NCBI RefSeq assembly: GCF_024699925.1
Contig: NZ_JAJOMX010000001.1
Coordinates: forward strand, 1,960,001 to 2,024,000
Origin: Mesorhizobium sp. J428
Lineage (GTDB): Bacteria; Pseudomonadota; Alphaproteobacteria; Rhizobiales; Rhizobiaceae
Reading direction: 5' to 3'
Length of the DNA stretch: 64,000 nt
The notes under the pieces were generated by a model. The model did not search any database. It was not told the origin of the DNA and saw only the letters and a list, made by a program, of their open reading frames with translations. The translations under genes were made by a program, and so were the position numbers. This document shows, in pieces, positions 8,230 through 17,323 of the stretch (position 1 is its first letter; each line of letters begins with the position of its first letter).

Positions 8230-10037
8230 CTACTCCGCCGCGCTCTTGAACGCGCTGGCGCCGGTCTCGAACTGGAGCCGCGCCAGGCGTGCGTAGACGC
8301 CGCCCTTGGCGACCAGCGAGGCGTGCGTGCCTTCCTCGACGATCTCGCCGCCATCGAGCACGATGATGCGGTCGGCCTTGAGCACGGTCGCCAGCCGGTG
8401 CGCGATGACCAGCGTGGTGCGGCCCTTCATCAGCCGTTCCAGCGCCGTCTGCACCAGCGTCTCGCTTTCCGCGTCGAGCGCGGAGGTCGCCTCGTCGAGC
8501 AGGAGGATCGGCGCGTCGCGGAGGATGGCCCGCGCGATCGCGATGCGCTGGCGCTGGCCGCCCGACAGCGTCACACCGCGCTCGCCCACGACCGTCTTGT
8601 AGCCGGCACCGAGCTTGTCGATGAATTCGGACGCCAGCGCATCGTGCGCCGCGCGCTCCACATCGATCTGGTTGGCCTCCGGGCGGCCGAAGGCGATGTT
8701 GTCGCGCACCGAGGTGGCGAAGATGGTCACGTCCTGCGGCACGATGGCGATGCGCCGGCGCAGTTCCTGCGGGTCGGCCTGGCTGATATCGACGCCGTCG
8801 ACGCGGATCCTGCCCGACTGCGGGTCGTAGAAGCGCAGGATCAGCGAGAAGATGGTGCTCTTGCCGGCGCCGGACGGGCCGACGATGGCGACCGTCTCAC
8901 CCGGCTCGACCGTGAAGGAGACCGAGGTCAGCGACGGCATGTCGCGCCGCCCGGGATAGGCGAAGGATACGTCCTCGAAGGACACGCGCCCAAGCGCCGG
9001 CGAGGGAAGCGCCTTCGGATCGGCAGGCGCCGCGATCTCAGGCTCCTCGGCGAGGATCTCGGTCAGCCGCTCGGCGGCGCCGGCCGCCTGGCTGAGCTCG
9101 CCCCACACTTCCGACAGCGCACCGAGCGCACCGGCCGCGAACACCGAATAGAGCAGGAATTGGCCAAGCGTGCCGGCCGACATCGTGCCGTCCAGCACGT
9201 CGCGCGAACCGAACCAGAGCACGGCCACGACCGACGCGAAAATGGTGAAGATCGCGAAAAAGGTGAGGATCGACCGGGCGAAGACCGACGACCGGGCTGC
9301 GTCAAACGCCGCGTTGACCGCGCGCTCGAAGCGGGAGACCACGATCGGCTCGGCGGTGAAAGCCTGCATCGTGCGCGGCGCGCCGATCTGCTCGCTGGCA
9401 TAGGCGGTCGCCTCCGCAAGCGTATCCTGCGCCTGCCGAGACTTGCGCCTCACCGACCGGCCGAAGGCGACGAGCGGCATGCGATCACCGGGATCGCGGC
9501 GACGACGAGGCCGGAAAGCTTCGGACTGGTCACGACCATCATCCCGACCGCGCCAAGCCCCATGATGGCGTTGCGCAACGCCACCGAGGACGTCGCCCCG
9601 ACGGCGGACTTGATCTGCGTCGTGTCGGCGGTCAGGCGCGAGACGATCTCGCCCGATTGCGACCGATCGAAGAAGGCGGGCGACAGGGTCGTGACATGAG
9701 CGAAAACGTCGCGGCGTATGTCGGACACGACACGCTCGCCGAGAGTGATGACGAAGTAGTAGCGGCAGGCGGACGCCAGCGCGAGGACGGCGGCAATCAC
9801 CACCAGCATGGAGAAGTAGTTGGCGATGAAGGCGGAGTCGCCGCCGTCGCTGAAGCCGTTGTCGACCATGCGGCGCACCGCGATCGGCAGCGTCAGCGTC
9901 ATGGCCGCCGCGAGCAGCAGGAAGAACACCGATGCAGCGACCATGCCCTTGTAGCGGCCGAGATAGGGGAACAGCCGCGCCAGCGGCTTGAGCGAGCGGC
10001 GCCTTTGCTCGTCCTGGGTCGGTGTGTCTTCGGCCAT
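8230..10037 (-). CDS. ABC exporter, fused permease-ATPase (MsbA/ABCB type), frameshifted here
   Basis: The start at 10037 gives an N-terminal membrane domain (six helices, [15 protein letters not shown] coupling region). About 555 nt in, the frame breaks near 9481, where one base appears to be missing just before an ATG-CCG-CTC stretch. The following frame restores the second half of the membrane domain and a full nucleotide-binding domain with Walker [10 protein letters not shown], signature LSGGQ, Walker B ILLLDEAT and H-loop IAHR. Repaired length is about 602 residues, normal for half-size lipid/drug exporters of the MsbA/HlyB class. Because both halves are intact, a sequencing error is more likely than a dead gene. 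Substrate unknown. Confidence 0.85.
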
Positions 10038-10233
10038 CGCTCTGCGTTCCTCGTCCCGTCGGTCCGGGATCTGTTCTCATCAACGGTTCAGACGAGCCTA
10101 ATCGTCCATTTCGGCGTCACGAAGCCTTGACGGAAATCAATTCGGCCTTGGCGCCCCTTCCGGCGCCAAACGATCGTGCCTTATACGCACAAGAGCCGTA
10201 ATGGGCACGTGCCGTATTGTCGGCGGGGCGGAC

Positions 10234-10262
10234 TTGTGCTTCTCGGGGTCGTGCTGTATAGG
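10234..10262 (+). promoter_or_regulatory. Probable σ70 promoter of rpmE
   Basis: TTGTGC (10234-10239) and TATAGG (10257-10262) lie 17 nt apart. The -10 box is followed by a GC-rich discriminator (GCACGCC), as in stringently controlled ribosomal promoters. The rest of the 322-bp divergent gap 10038-10359 holds a short GC hairpin (TTGGCGCC/GGCGCCAA at about 10146-10167) and no ORF that looks real. Confidence 0.5.
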
Positions 10263-10279
10263 GCACGCCGACCGTTTTC

Positions 10280-10309
10280 GAAGCCGTAGCCGTCCATGGC
10301 CGCGGCTTC
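10280..10309 (+). promoter_or_regulatory. Hairpin in the rpmE 5' leader
   Basis: GAAGCCG (10280-10286) and CGGCTTC (10303-10309) can pair within the leader predicted between the promoter and the rpmE start codon. Ribosomal protein leaders often carry autoregulatory structures, including L31 leaders in other phyla; whether this is one is speculation. Confidence 0.3.
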
Positions 10310-10359
10310 AAGCTTTAGAGACCGGGCGCATCGCCGCACCGCTGTTCAGGACGAGACCG

Positions 10360-10581
10360 ATGAAAGACAAGATCCACCCCGACTACCACACGATCAAGAT
10401 CGTGATGACCGACGGCACCGAGTACCTGACGCGCTCCACCTGGGGTAAGGAAGGCGACACGATGAACCTCGACATCGACCCCACCACGCACCCGGCCTGG
10501 ACCGGCGGCAACCAGAACCTCCTTGACCGCGGCGGCCGCGTCACCAAGTTCAAGAGCAAGTTCGCCAATCTCGGCATTTAA
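10360..10581 (+). CDS. rpmE: 50S ribosomal protein L31
   Basis: The 73-residue protein ([19 protein letters not shown]..., ...[23 protein letters not shown]..., ending in [13 protein letters not shown]) is a full-length bacterial L31. It lacks the four zinc-binding cysteines, so it is the zinc-free (C-minus) form common in alphaproteobacteria. L31 bridges the two ribosomal subunits. AGGACGAG upstream of ATG 10360 serves as ribosome site. It stands alone, with its own promoter and a strong terminator immediately downstream. Confidence 0.96.
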   Translation: MKDKIHPDYHTIKIVMTDGTEYLTRSTWGKEGDTMNLDIDPTTHPAWTGGNQNLLDRGGRVTKFKSKFANLGI

Positions 10582-10600
10582 GCCCGACGGCAGCGTCAGA

Positions 10601-10636
10601 CATGAAAAAACCCCGCTTCGGCGGGGTTTTTTCATG
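10601..10636. terminator. Strong bidirectional intrinsic terminator
   Basis: Perfect 16-bp arms (10601-10616 and 10621-10636) enclose a TTCG tetraloop. The stem has a GC core flanked by A6 and T6, so it can terminate rpmE (+) and the convergent SelW-like/yebC operon (-). Confidence 0.93.
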
Positions 10637-10921
10637 TCAGGGCTTCTTGTCGAGATGCCCAAGCTGCTTTTCCGGCCACACCTTGTCGCGCAGTCGCCGC
10701 TTGAGTTCCGCCGCCTCCGGAAAGCCGCCGTCGCGCTTGCGCTCCCAGATCAGCTCCCCGTCGCAATGTACCTCGTAGATGCCGCCCGTGCCGGGCACCA
10801 GCGTCACCTCTGCGAGATCCGTGCCGAAGCTGGAGAGCAGTTCCTGCGCCATCCACGCGGCCCGCAGCATCCAGCTGCACTGGGTGCAATAGGTGATGCG
10901 GATGGCGGGTTTATCGCTCAC
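10637..10921 (-). CDS. SelT/SelW/SelH (Rdx) family thioredoxin-like protein
   Basis: The 94-residue protein has the Rdx-fold pattern: β-strand then redox CTQC (residues 12-15), then ...[11 protein letters not shown] and W. In eukaryotic SelW the second position of the motif is selenocysteine; here both are Cys. Its bacterial role is unknown, presumably thiol redox. It overlaps the 3' end of yebC by 4 nt (ATGA type), so the two form a translationally coupled operon. Confidence 0.9.
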   Translation of the reverse strand: MSDKPAIRITYCTQCSWMLRAAWMAQELLSSFGTDLAEVTLVPGTGGIYEVHCDGELIWERKRDGGFPEAAELKRRLRDKVWPEKQLGHLDKKP

Positions 10922-11667
10922 GCCGCGCTGAGCTTTGCAAGTGTGGCGTCGTCCACCTCGAAGTTGGCGTAGACGTTCTGCACGTCGTCGTCGTCCTCAA
11001 GGGCTGCCACCAGCTTCATCAGCGACTGGGCGCGTTCTTCATCGACCGGGATGTTGTTCTGCGGCTTCCAGATCGTCTTCACCGACTGGGCCTCGCCGAG
11101 CGAGGCTTCGAGCGCGGAGGAGACATCGCCGATGCTCTCGAAGGCGCAGATGATCACGTGGCTCTCCTCGTCAGACTGCACATCGTCGGCGCCCGCCTCG
11201 ATCGCCGCTTCCATCGCCTTGTCGGCCGATGCTGCGGATGCCGGGTAGACGATCTCGCCGACGCGGTCCCACATGAACGACACCGAGCCGGTTTCGCCGA
11301 GCGCCCCGCCGGCCTTGGTGAAGCAGGCGCGGACGTTGGAGGCGGTGCGGTTGCGGTTGTCTGTCAGCGCCTCGACGATGACGGCGACGCCGCCCGGCCC
11401 GTAGCCCTCGTAACGCACTTCGTCATAGTTCTCCGCATCGCCGCCGGCGGCCTTGTTGATGGCGCGCTGGATGTTGTCCTTCGGCATCGACTCGGCCTTG
11501 GCGTTCTGGATCGCGAGCCGCAGGCGCGGATTGAAGTTCGGGTCGGGCGCGCCCATCTTGGCCGCCACGGTGATTTCGCGCGCGAGCTTGGAAAAGGCCT
11601 TGGAACGCATCGCGTCCTGGCGGCCTTTGCGATGCATGATGTTCTTGAACTGGGAATGACCGGCCAT
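10918..11667 (-). CDS. yebC: YebC/PmpR family protein (ribosome-stalling relief factor / regulator)
   Basis: The 249-residue protein begins [19 protein letters not shown] and contains [21 protein letters not shown] and the acidic C-terminal domain (EEAx[16 protein letters not shown]), all diagnostic of YebC (TACO1). The family was annotated as transcriptional regulators, but recent work shows that YebC proteins help ribosomes through proline stretches. Length is normal. It is the first gene of a two-gene operon with the SelW-like protein. Confidence 0.95.
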   Translation of the reverse strand: MAGHSQFKNIMHRKGRQDAMRSKAFSKLAREITVAAKMGAPDPNFNPRLRLAIQNAKAESMPKDNIQRAINKAAGGDAENYDEVRYEGYGPGGVAVIVEALTDNRNRTASNVRACFTKAGGALGETGSVSFMWDRVGEIVYPASAASADKAMEAAIEAGADDVQSDEESHVIICAFESIGDVSSALEASLGEAQSVKTIWKPQNNIPVDEERAQSLMKLVAALEDDDDVQNVYANFEVDDATLAKLSAA

Positions 11668-11831
11668 GAGCCCTTCAGGTCCTGCAATGGTTGGATTTGG
11701 TGGGCTGCCTTACACCAGAAGCCTCGCTTTCGTCCAGAACCGCTCGTTCGGAACTCTTCTCGCGCAATCGTGATGACGGGATCGGCGCGAGCTTGACGAT
11801 ACTCTCGGTCAGACGAACCGGGAGACCCGAC

Positions 11832-12656
11832 ATGCGCCGCTTCCGCCTGGCACTCGTGGCCGCAGCATTGCTGGGAGCCTTCACGGCAGCCTCACACGCC
11901 CAGCAGGAGGATCCCGTTCCCTCCTCCTGCATCGCGATGGCGCAGTCGCTGCCGAACGTGGTCTACGCCAACTTCACGCCGCAGCTCGCGCAGGCCGACG
12001 TTGCCAAGGGCGAGGTAACCATCACCTATGTCGGCCATTCCACCTACTTGATCGACACGCCTGGCGGCGTGCGCGTCGCGACGGATTTCTCCGGCCGCTA
12101 TCCAGTCGATCCGGTGCCGCGTGTCGTCACCATGAACAAAGCCCATTCCGGCCATTTCACCCGCGCGCCCGATCCATCGATCGAATATCCGCTCAACGGC
12201 TGGGCCGAGGGCGGCGAGCCGGCAAGGCACCGCGTCGTGGTCGGCGACCTTTACGTCCGCAACGTGCCAACCGACATCCGCACCTGGGAAGGCGGCATGG
12301 AGGTCAACGGCAATTCGATCTTCATCTTCGAGGTGGCCGGCCTGTGCATCGGCCATCTCGGCCATCTGCACCACGACCTCACCGACGCGCATTACGCCGC
12401 TATCGGCCGGCTCGACGTCCTGATGGTGCCGGTGGACGGCGGCATGACCCAGTCGCTGACCAATATGAGCAGGATCGCCGAGCGGCTCTATTCCTCGGTC
12501 ATCCTGCCGATGCATCGCCACGCGACGCCGATCGGCGAGTTCATCTCGCTGATGGGCGAGGGCTTCGCGTCCGACTTCCGCTCCGAGCGTTCGATCAGGC
12601 TGTCGCTGTCCAATCTCCCCCGCCAGCCGACGATCGTCATCCTCGACGGCGTCTGA
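11832..12656 (+). CDS. Exported MBL-fold (UlaG-like) hydrolase
   Basis: A 274-residue protein starts at ATG 11832 with a Sec signal peptide (RRFRLALVAAALLGAFTAASHA). The mature part has the β-lactamase-like fold of the UlaG/L-ascorbate lactonase group: VTITYVGHSTYLIDTPGGVRVATDFSG, a NKAHSGHF segment replacing the usual HxHxDH, IGHLGHLHH and PMHRH near the C-terminus. The metal motif is degenerate (AHSGHF), so the metal content or activity may be altered. A longer ORF from 11691 lacks coding character. Substrate unknown. It is convergent to mtgA. Confidence 0.75.
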   Translation: MRRFRLALVAAALLGAFTAASHAQQEDPVPSSCIAMAQSLPNVVYANFTPQLAQADVAKGEVTITYVGHSTYLIDTPGGVRVATDFSGRYPVDPVPRVVTMNKAHSGHFTRAPDPSIEYPLNGWAEGGEPARHRVVVGDLYVRNVPTDIRTWEGGMEVNGNSIFIFEVAGLCIGHLGHLHHDLTDAHYAAIGRLDVLMVPVDGGMTQSLTNMSRIAERLYSSVILPMHRHATPIGEFISLMGEGFASDFRSERSIRLSLSNLPRQPTIVILDGV

Positions 12657-12659
12657 GCC

Positions 12660-13457
12660 CTATTGCAGGCACCTGACATAGTCGCCGGCGTTGCGCGCGC
12701 GGCGCTCGATGATGTTGGCGATGCGGCGCATGCTGGCCGACGGCTTCGCCGGATTGCGCAGGATCGGGTTAGGCAGCGCAGCCGTGAGAAGCGCCGCCTC
12801 GCGACGCGACAGGTTCTTCGCCGACTTGCCGAAATGGTGCTGCGCGGCCGCCTCCGCGCCATAGATGTTCGGCCCCAGCTCCGCGATGTTGATGTAGATT
12901 TCCATGATACGGTGCTTGGGCACCATGAGGTCGAAATAGACCGCCAGCGGCAGTTCGATCACCTTGCGCACGGACCCCAGCGGACGGTGCCACAGGAACA
13001 GATTCTTCACCGTCTGCATGGTGATGGTCGAGGCGCCGCGGGTCAGCTCGCCTTCCATCGCGTCGTTCAGCACAGCGCTCAGTTCCCGCAGGTCCACGCC
13101 GTAATGCGAGCAGAACTGGCCGTCCTCCGACATCACGATCGAATGGAGCAGCGGCGGCGCGACCTCCTCCAGCGACACCCATTGCCGGTCATAACCCTGC
13201 AGGGTCGCCAGATCCTTCAGCATCAGCGTCGAGACGGGATGCACGAAAGGCAGGATGTAGAGAAAGGTCAACACAAAGGGCAGCGCCGCCAGCACCACGA
13301 GCCCGACGACGATTCGCCTGACCCAGCCGCGCCTGCCTTGCCCTGCCCTCACCCTTCCCGCGGCCATGTCCGGCTCCGGATCGACGGCGGGCATGCTCGT
13401 CTTGGGAGTGCCTTTTGCCATTACAGACGGCATAAAGGCGCGACTTGCGGCTGGCAA
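12660..13457 (-). CDS. mtgA: Monofunctional biosynthetic peptidoglycan transglycosylase
   Basis: The protein has an N-terminal basic region, one membrane anchor (about residues 48-70) and a GT51 domain: [14 protein letters not shown] with catalytic Glu, [15 protein letters not shown], and [24 protein letters not shown]. This is the lipid II-polymerising glycosyltransferase without a transpeptidase domain, as in MtgA. A start at 13421 (MAKGTPKT) is equally plausible and closer to family length. It is divergent from the polyprenyl synthase gene, which supplies isoprenoid precursors, including those for lipid II carriers. Confidence 0.93.
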   Translation of the reverse strand: MPAASRAFMPSVMAKGTPKTSMPAVDPEPDMAAGRVRAGQGRRGWVRRIVVGLVVLAALPFVLTFLYILPFVHPVSTLMLKDLATLQGYDRQWVSLEEVAPPLLHSIVMSEDGQFCSHYGVDLRELSAVLNDAMEGELTRGASTITMQTVKNLFLWHRPLGSVRKVIELPLAVYFDLMVPKHRIMEIYINIAELGPNIYGAEAAAQHHFGKSAKNLSRREAALLTAALPNPILRNPAKPSASMRRIANIIERRARNAGDYVRCLQ

Positions 13458-13529
13458 TCACCCCCCGCGCTTCACGGCGCGCTTTCCCGTGCTTGACCGC
13501 GCCGGGGAATGGCGGCAAGCGTCGCCGCC

Positions 13530-14462
13530 ATGGAAAACGCACCGGTCACAAGCTTCGAGGAACGGCTTTCGGGCCATGCCGCCCGCGTCGAGCAGGAACT
13601 GCGCCGCCTGCTCGACGGACGCGACCGGACCGGCGAAATCGCTCGGCCGGAACGCCTGCTCGCTGCCATGCGCCACGGGGTTCTCAATGGCGGCAAGCGG
13701 CTGCGGCCGTTCCTCGTCATCGAGAGTGCCGCCCTGTTCGGCCGCGCCGGAGAGGACGTGCTGGCGACGGCGGCCGCGCTCGAATGCGTCCATTGCTATT
13801 CGCTGATCCACGACGACCTGCCGGCCATGGACGACGACGATCTGCGCCGCGGCCAGCCCACCGTCCATAAAGCCTATGACGAGGCGACCGCCATCCTTGC
13901 CGGCGACAGCCTGCTGACGCTCGCCTTCGACATACTCGCGACGGAGAGCGGGGAGGCAGCGCGGCCACCGCTCTCGCCGCGCCAGCGGCTCGACTTGGTG
14001 AAGGGCCTGGCGGTGGCGTCCGGTATCGGCGGCATGGCCGGCGGCCAGGCGCTCGACCTTGGGGCTGAGAGGGACCGGCCCGACGAGGCCGGCATCATCC
14101 GGCTCCAGGCTATGAAGACCGGCGCGCTGATCCGCTATGCCTGCGAAGCCGGCGCGATCCTCGGCGGCGCCACCTTCGCCGACCGCGAGCGGCTGGCCGA
14201 GTTCGGCTCGGCGATCGGGCTCGCCTTCCAGCTTGCAGACGACCTGCTCGACCTGACCGCCGACGCCGCCGCCATGGGCAAGGCGACCGGTAAGGATGCC
14301 GCCGCCGGCAAAGGCACGCTGCCCGCTTTGCACGGCGCAGAATGGACGCGGCAACAGCTGAAGGGCCTCGTCGACCAGGCACACGACCTGCTGGAGCCGT
14401 TCGGCGCCAAGGCCGCCGTGCTGAAGCAGGCCGCGACCTTCATCGCCGAGCGCAAGAGCTGA
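13530..14462 (+). CDS. ispA: Polyprenyl (farnesyl) diphosphate synthase
   Basis: A 310-residue trans-prenyltransferase (a start at 13509 would add 7 residues). Visible are GGKRLRPFLV, the first aspartate-rich motif in SLIHDDLPAMDDDDLRRGQP (about residue 97), AGQALDLGAE, KTGALIRYACEAGAI and the second Asp-rich motif FQLADDLLDLT. The two residues between the first-motif aspartates (DDLPAMDDDD) follow the bacterial FPPS type II pattern. The reaction is head-to-tail condensation of IPP with DMAPP/GPP for ubiquinone, hopanoids and undecaprenyl carriers. The IspG gene 0.8 kb downstream on the other strand belongs to the same pathway. Confidence 0.88.
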   Translation: MENAPVTSFEERLSGHAARVEQELRRLLDGRDRTGEIARPERLLAAMRHGVLNGGKRLRPFLVIESAALFGRAGEDVLATAAALECVHCYSLIHDDLPAMDDDDLRRGQPTVHKAYDEATAILAGDSLLTLAFDILATESGEAARPPLSPRQRLDLVKGLAVASGIGGMAGGQALDLGAERDRPDEAGIIRLQAMKTGALIRYACEAGAILGGATFADRERLAEFGSAIGLAFQLADDLLDLTADAAAMGKATGKDAAAGKGTLPALHGAEWTRQQLKGLVDQAHDLLEPFGAKAAVLKQAATFIAERKS

Positions 14463-14463
14463 T

Positions 14464-15306
14464 CTACCGGTTCCGCATCACCACGCAGGACCCGCCGGCC
14501 GTGCGAAGCGTGACGCAGATTTCGTCCGCCTCCCGCCTCGAGTCCGCTCCAATGCGCACCGCATAGATTCCACGTCGCCCGATCGGCGAGCGCACCCGGC
14601 TGACCACCGGCTCATGATCCGCGAGCACGCTGCTGAACCGCGCCTTCAGACGCTGGAACTGGCGAACCGCCGCGTCGCGTCGGAAATTGCCGGCGACCTG
14701 GACGCCCCACGGCTTGGTGTGCACGCTCGCCATCGGGATCACGGCGCTCATCGTCGCCGGCATAGCCCGGCATGCCGCATCGAACCCTGCCTCGGCGTCC
14801 AGCGGCTCGATCTTGCCGGCATAGGCGGGATCGGTGAACACGTCCGCCGGCTCGCCCATGATGTCGAGCACATAGTTCTCGGTCTCGAGCGGCAGGAAGC
14901 CGCCGGAGGACAACCAGCGCGTCACTCGGGTCTCGCCCGAATTGTAGGCCGCCGCCGCGAGCCCCAGATTGCCGAATCTGGCCTTGAGCTCGCCGAGATA
15001 TTTCGCGCTCGCCGGAATGGCGAGGTCGGGATCGAAGGAATCGGTGAGCCCCCGCATCGCGGCTGTCCCGGGCATGAACTGCGCGATGCCTTCCGCGCCC
15101 GCCGGACTGATCGCGCCCGGATCGAACCGGCTCTCCTTCCAGATCAGCCGCGCGAAAAAATCCTCCGGCAACCGGTTCACCCGCGCATGGACCCAGATCA
15201 GGTCGCAGATACGGCCGATGGTGACGGCTGGCCTCGCGGGCTCGGCGCGGGCGTCCGGGCTGCAGAAGAGCAGCAGAAGTGCGACAAGGCTACTCCGCCG
15301 CCTCAC
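14464..15306 (-). CDS. Lytic transglycosylase (SLT) with C-terminal SPOR domain
   Basis: The 280-residue protein starts at GTG 15306, which overlaps the ispG stop region by 17 nt and begins a signal peptide ([20 protein letters not shown]). The SLT domain shows catalytic Glu in [20 protein letters not shown] (about residue 58), AQFMPGTA and AAYNSGE. The last 80 residues ([17 protein letters not shown] ... [18 protein letters not shown]) form a SPOR domain that binds denuded septal glycan. It probably cleaves peptidoglycan at the division site. Longer in-frame extension lies inside ispG and is not coding. Overlap suggests translational coupling with ispG. Confidence 0.88.
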   Translation of the reverse strand: MRRRSSLVALLLLFCSPDARAEPARPAVTIGRICDLIWVHARVNRLPEDFFARLIWKESRFDPGAISPAGAEGIAQFMPGTAAMRGLTDSFDPDLAIPASAKYLGELKARFGNLGLAAAAYNSGETRVTRWLSSGGFLPLETENYVLDIMGEPADVFTDPAYAGKIEPLDAEAGFDAACRAMPATMSAVIPMASVHTKPWGVQVAGNFRRDAAVRQFQRLKARFSSVLADHEPVVSRVRSPIGRRGIYAVRIGADSRREADEICVTLRTAGGSCVVMRNR

Positions 15307-16564
15307 TCGGAGCCTGCCCGAAGCGCTGCTCGATGTAGCTCGCCACCATCGCCTCGAACTCCGCGGCAATGTTTGCGCCACGCAACGTCGCGGCCTTCTT
15401 GCCGTCGATGTAGATGGGGGCCGCCGGCGTCTCGCCGGTGCCGGGCAGCGAGATGCCGATGTCGGCATGCTTGGATTCGCCGGGACCGTTGACGATGCAG
15501 CCCATCACGGCAACCTTGAGCTCTTCCACGCCCGGATATTTGGTCTTCCAGACCGGCATGTTCTTGCGCAGGTCGGCCTGGATCTTCTCGGCCAATTCCT
15601 GGAAGACGGTCGAGGTCGTGCGGCCGCAGCCCGGGCAGGCGGCGACGATCGGCACGAACTGGCGGAAGCCCATCGTCTGCAGCAGCTCCTGCGCCACCTG
15701 CACCTCGCGGGTGCGGTCGCCGCCCGGCTCCGGCGTCAGCGAAATGCGGATCGTGTCGCCGATGCCCTGCTGCAGCAGGATGCCCATCGCGGCCGACGAC
15801 GCGACGATGCCCTTGGTGCCCATGCCCGCCTCGGTGAGGCCGAGGTGCAGCGCGTGGTTCGATCTCTCGGCGAGGTCCCTGTAGACGGCGATTAGGTCCT
15901 GCACGCGGCTGACCTTGGCCGAGAGGATGATCTTCGAGCGCGGCAGGCCGATCTCCTCGGCAAGCTCGGCCGAGAATAGCGCCGACTGGATGATCGCCTC
16001 ACGCGTCACCGCGTCGGCCGTCATCGGAAAGCCGTTCGCCTGGTTGTCGTCCATCAGCCGGGTCAGCAGCTCCTGGTCGAGCGAACCCCAGTTCACGCCG
16101 ATGCGCACCGGCTTGTCGTAGCGGATCGCCGTCTCGATGATCGCACCGAACTGCCGGTCCTTCTTCTCCTTGAAGCCGACATTGCCCGGATTGATGCGGT
16201 ATTTCGCCAGCGCCTCGGCACAGGCGGGATGGTCCGCCAGGAGCTTGTGGCCGATATAGTGGAAATCGCCGATCAGCGGCACGAACACGCCGACGCGCTC
16301 CAACCGTTCGCGGATGCGCGGCACGGCGGCGGCGCTCTCGTCGCGGTCGACGGTGATACGGACCAGTTCCGAGCCGGCGCGATGCAGTGCGGCCACCTGT
16401 GCGACGGTTGCGTCGACATCGGCCGTGTCCGTATTGGTCATCGACTGGACGACCACGGCGGCCCCGCCGCCCACCGTCACGCCGCCGACATCCACGCCGA
16501 CGGTGGCGCGGCGCGGCGCGGGCCCGGCTTGGCCGACGGCTTGTATCGGGGCGGCGATGGTCAT
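15290..16564 (-). CDS. ispG: 4-hydroxy-3-methylbut-2-en-1-yl diphosphate synthase (MEP pathway)
   Basis: The 424-residue protein has [26 protein letters not shown] at the N-terminus and the C-terminal [4Fe-4S] ligands CPGCGRT and [11 protein letters not shown]. It converts MEcPP to HMBPP in the methylerythritol phosphate route. Length is normal for proteobacterial IspG. A lytic transglycosylase overlaps its 3' end. Confidence 0.97.
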   Translation of the reverse strand: MTIAAPIQAVGQAGPAPRRATVGVDVGGVTVGGGAAVVVQSMTNTDTADVDATVAQVAALHRAGSELVRITVDRDESAAAVPRIRERLERVGVFVPLIGDFHYIGHKLLADHPACAEALAKYRINPGNVGFKEKKDRQFGAIIETAIRYDKPVRIGVNWGSLDQELLTRLMDDNQANGFPMTADAVTREAIIQSALFSAELAEEIGLPRSKIILSAKVSRVQDLIAVYRDLAERSNHALHLGLTEAGMGTKGIVASSAAMGILLQQGIGDTIRISLTPEPGGDRTREVQVAQELLQTMGFRQFVPIVAACPGCGRTTSTVFQELAEKIQADLRKNMPVWKTKYPGVEELKVAVMGCIVNGPGESKHADIGISLPGTGETPAAPIYIDGKKAATLRGANIAAEFEAMVASYIEQRFGQAPSEAAE

Positions 16565-16654
16565 GTGTGGTCTCCGCGACCGGATTCTACGGCATTCAGG
16601 TGGCGGAGGCGCTCCGTCATGTCAAGCTTGCGGGCCGAAGACGACGCTTCTGTG

Positions 16655-17191
16655 TCAGGAGCGGCGCCCGCTCGCAATGCGCGGCAACCGTTCACGGATC
16701 ATGTCACGCTCGTCCGCGCTGAGGATCGTGGTGTCGAACAGCTTCATGCTCAGCAGCCCCTCCACGGCGAAGAAGACGACGAGAAGGTCGGCGGGATCGG
16801 ACGATTCGGATTTGAGCCGGTCGAGCAGCCGGCGGCGATGCTGCCTCACCGGCACGAGGAAATGCGGATCCTCTGCCATGGCGGAGAATATCCACGATGC
16901 GGTCTCGTCGTCCTCGCATTTGAGCATGCTGAGCCGCAGATAGGCGGCCAGCAGCGTTTCGCCTTCCACGACGGCCTTGTCGAGTTCGCGCTCGAACTCC
17001 TCGACATAGCTCGCCACGAGCGCCTGCATCAGCTTGGCCTTGCTCGGGAAATTGTAGAGAAGTCCGCCCTTCGAGACGCCTGCGCGGTGAGCCACCGCAT
17101 CGAGAGACAGGCTTCCCGGACCGGTTTCGCGCGCGACCTCTGCCGCAGCGGCCAGTATCCGTTCACGGGAATTTGCTCTCGGAGTCCTCAT
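16655..17191 (-). CDS. TetR/AcrR family repressor, probably of the adjacent RND pump
   Basis: The 178-residue protein has a TetR N-terminal helix-turn-helix (RERILAAAAEVARETGPGSLSLDAVAHRAGVSKGGLLYNFPSKAKL, residues 8-50 region) and an α-helical ligand domain. ATG 17191 gives normal length; a start at 17227 would place codons in the operator/promoter region. It is divergent from an RND adaptor-pump operon and a 16-bp perfect palindrome lies between them, the classic AcrR/MexR-like arrangement where the regulator represses both itself and the pump until a ligand binds. Confidence 0.9.
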   Translation of the reverse strand: MRTPRANSRERILAAAAEVARETGPGSLSLDAVAHRAGVSKGGLLYNFPSKAKLMQALVASYVEEFERELDKAVVEGETLLAAYLRLSMLKCEDDETASWIFSAMAEDPHFLVPVRQHRRRLLDRLKSESSDPADLLVVFFAVEGLLSMKLFDTTILSADERDMIRERLPRIASGRRS

Positions 17192-17220
17192 CGAATTTGC
17201 TGCACTGCACCTACAACGAA

Positions 17221-17249
17221 TTGACAATACCGTCTAGACGGTACAGTTA
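17221..17249 (+). promoter_or_regulatory. RND operon promoter with TetR operator palindrome
   Basis: TTGACA (17221-17226) is a consensus -35 box. The next bases contain the perfect 16-bp palindrome TACCGTCTAGACGGTA (17228-17243), placed in the spacer before a weak -10 region. A repressor bound here would block polymerase; the neighbouring divergent TetR gene is the obvious candidate. Confidence 0.8.
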
Positions 17250-17323
17250 CGATAGGTGAATCAGATTGCGGAATCCAGCCGTTCGGCTGCATAGTTCCCC
17301 GCTCGCCTTTCCCGGAGTGCCTC

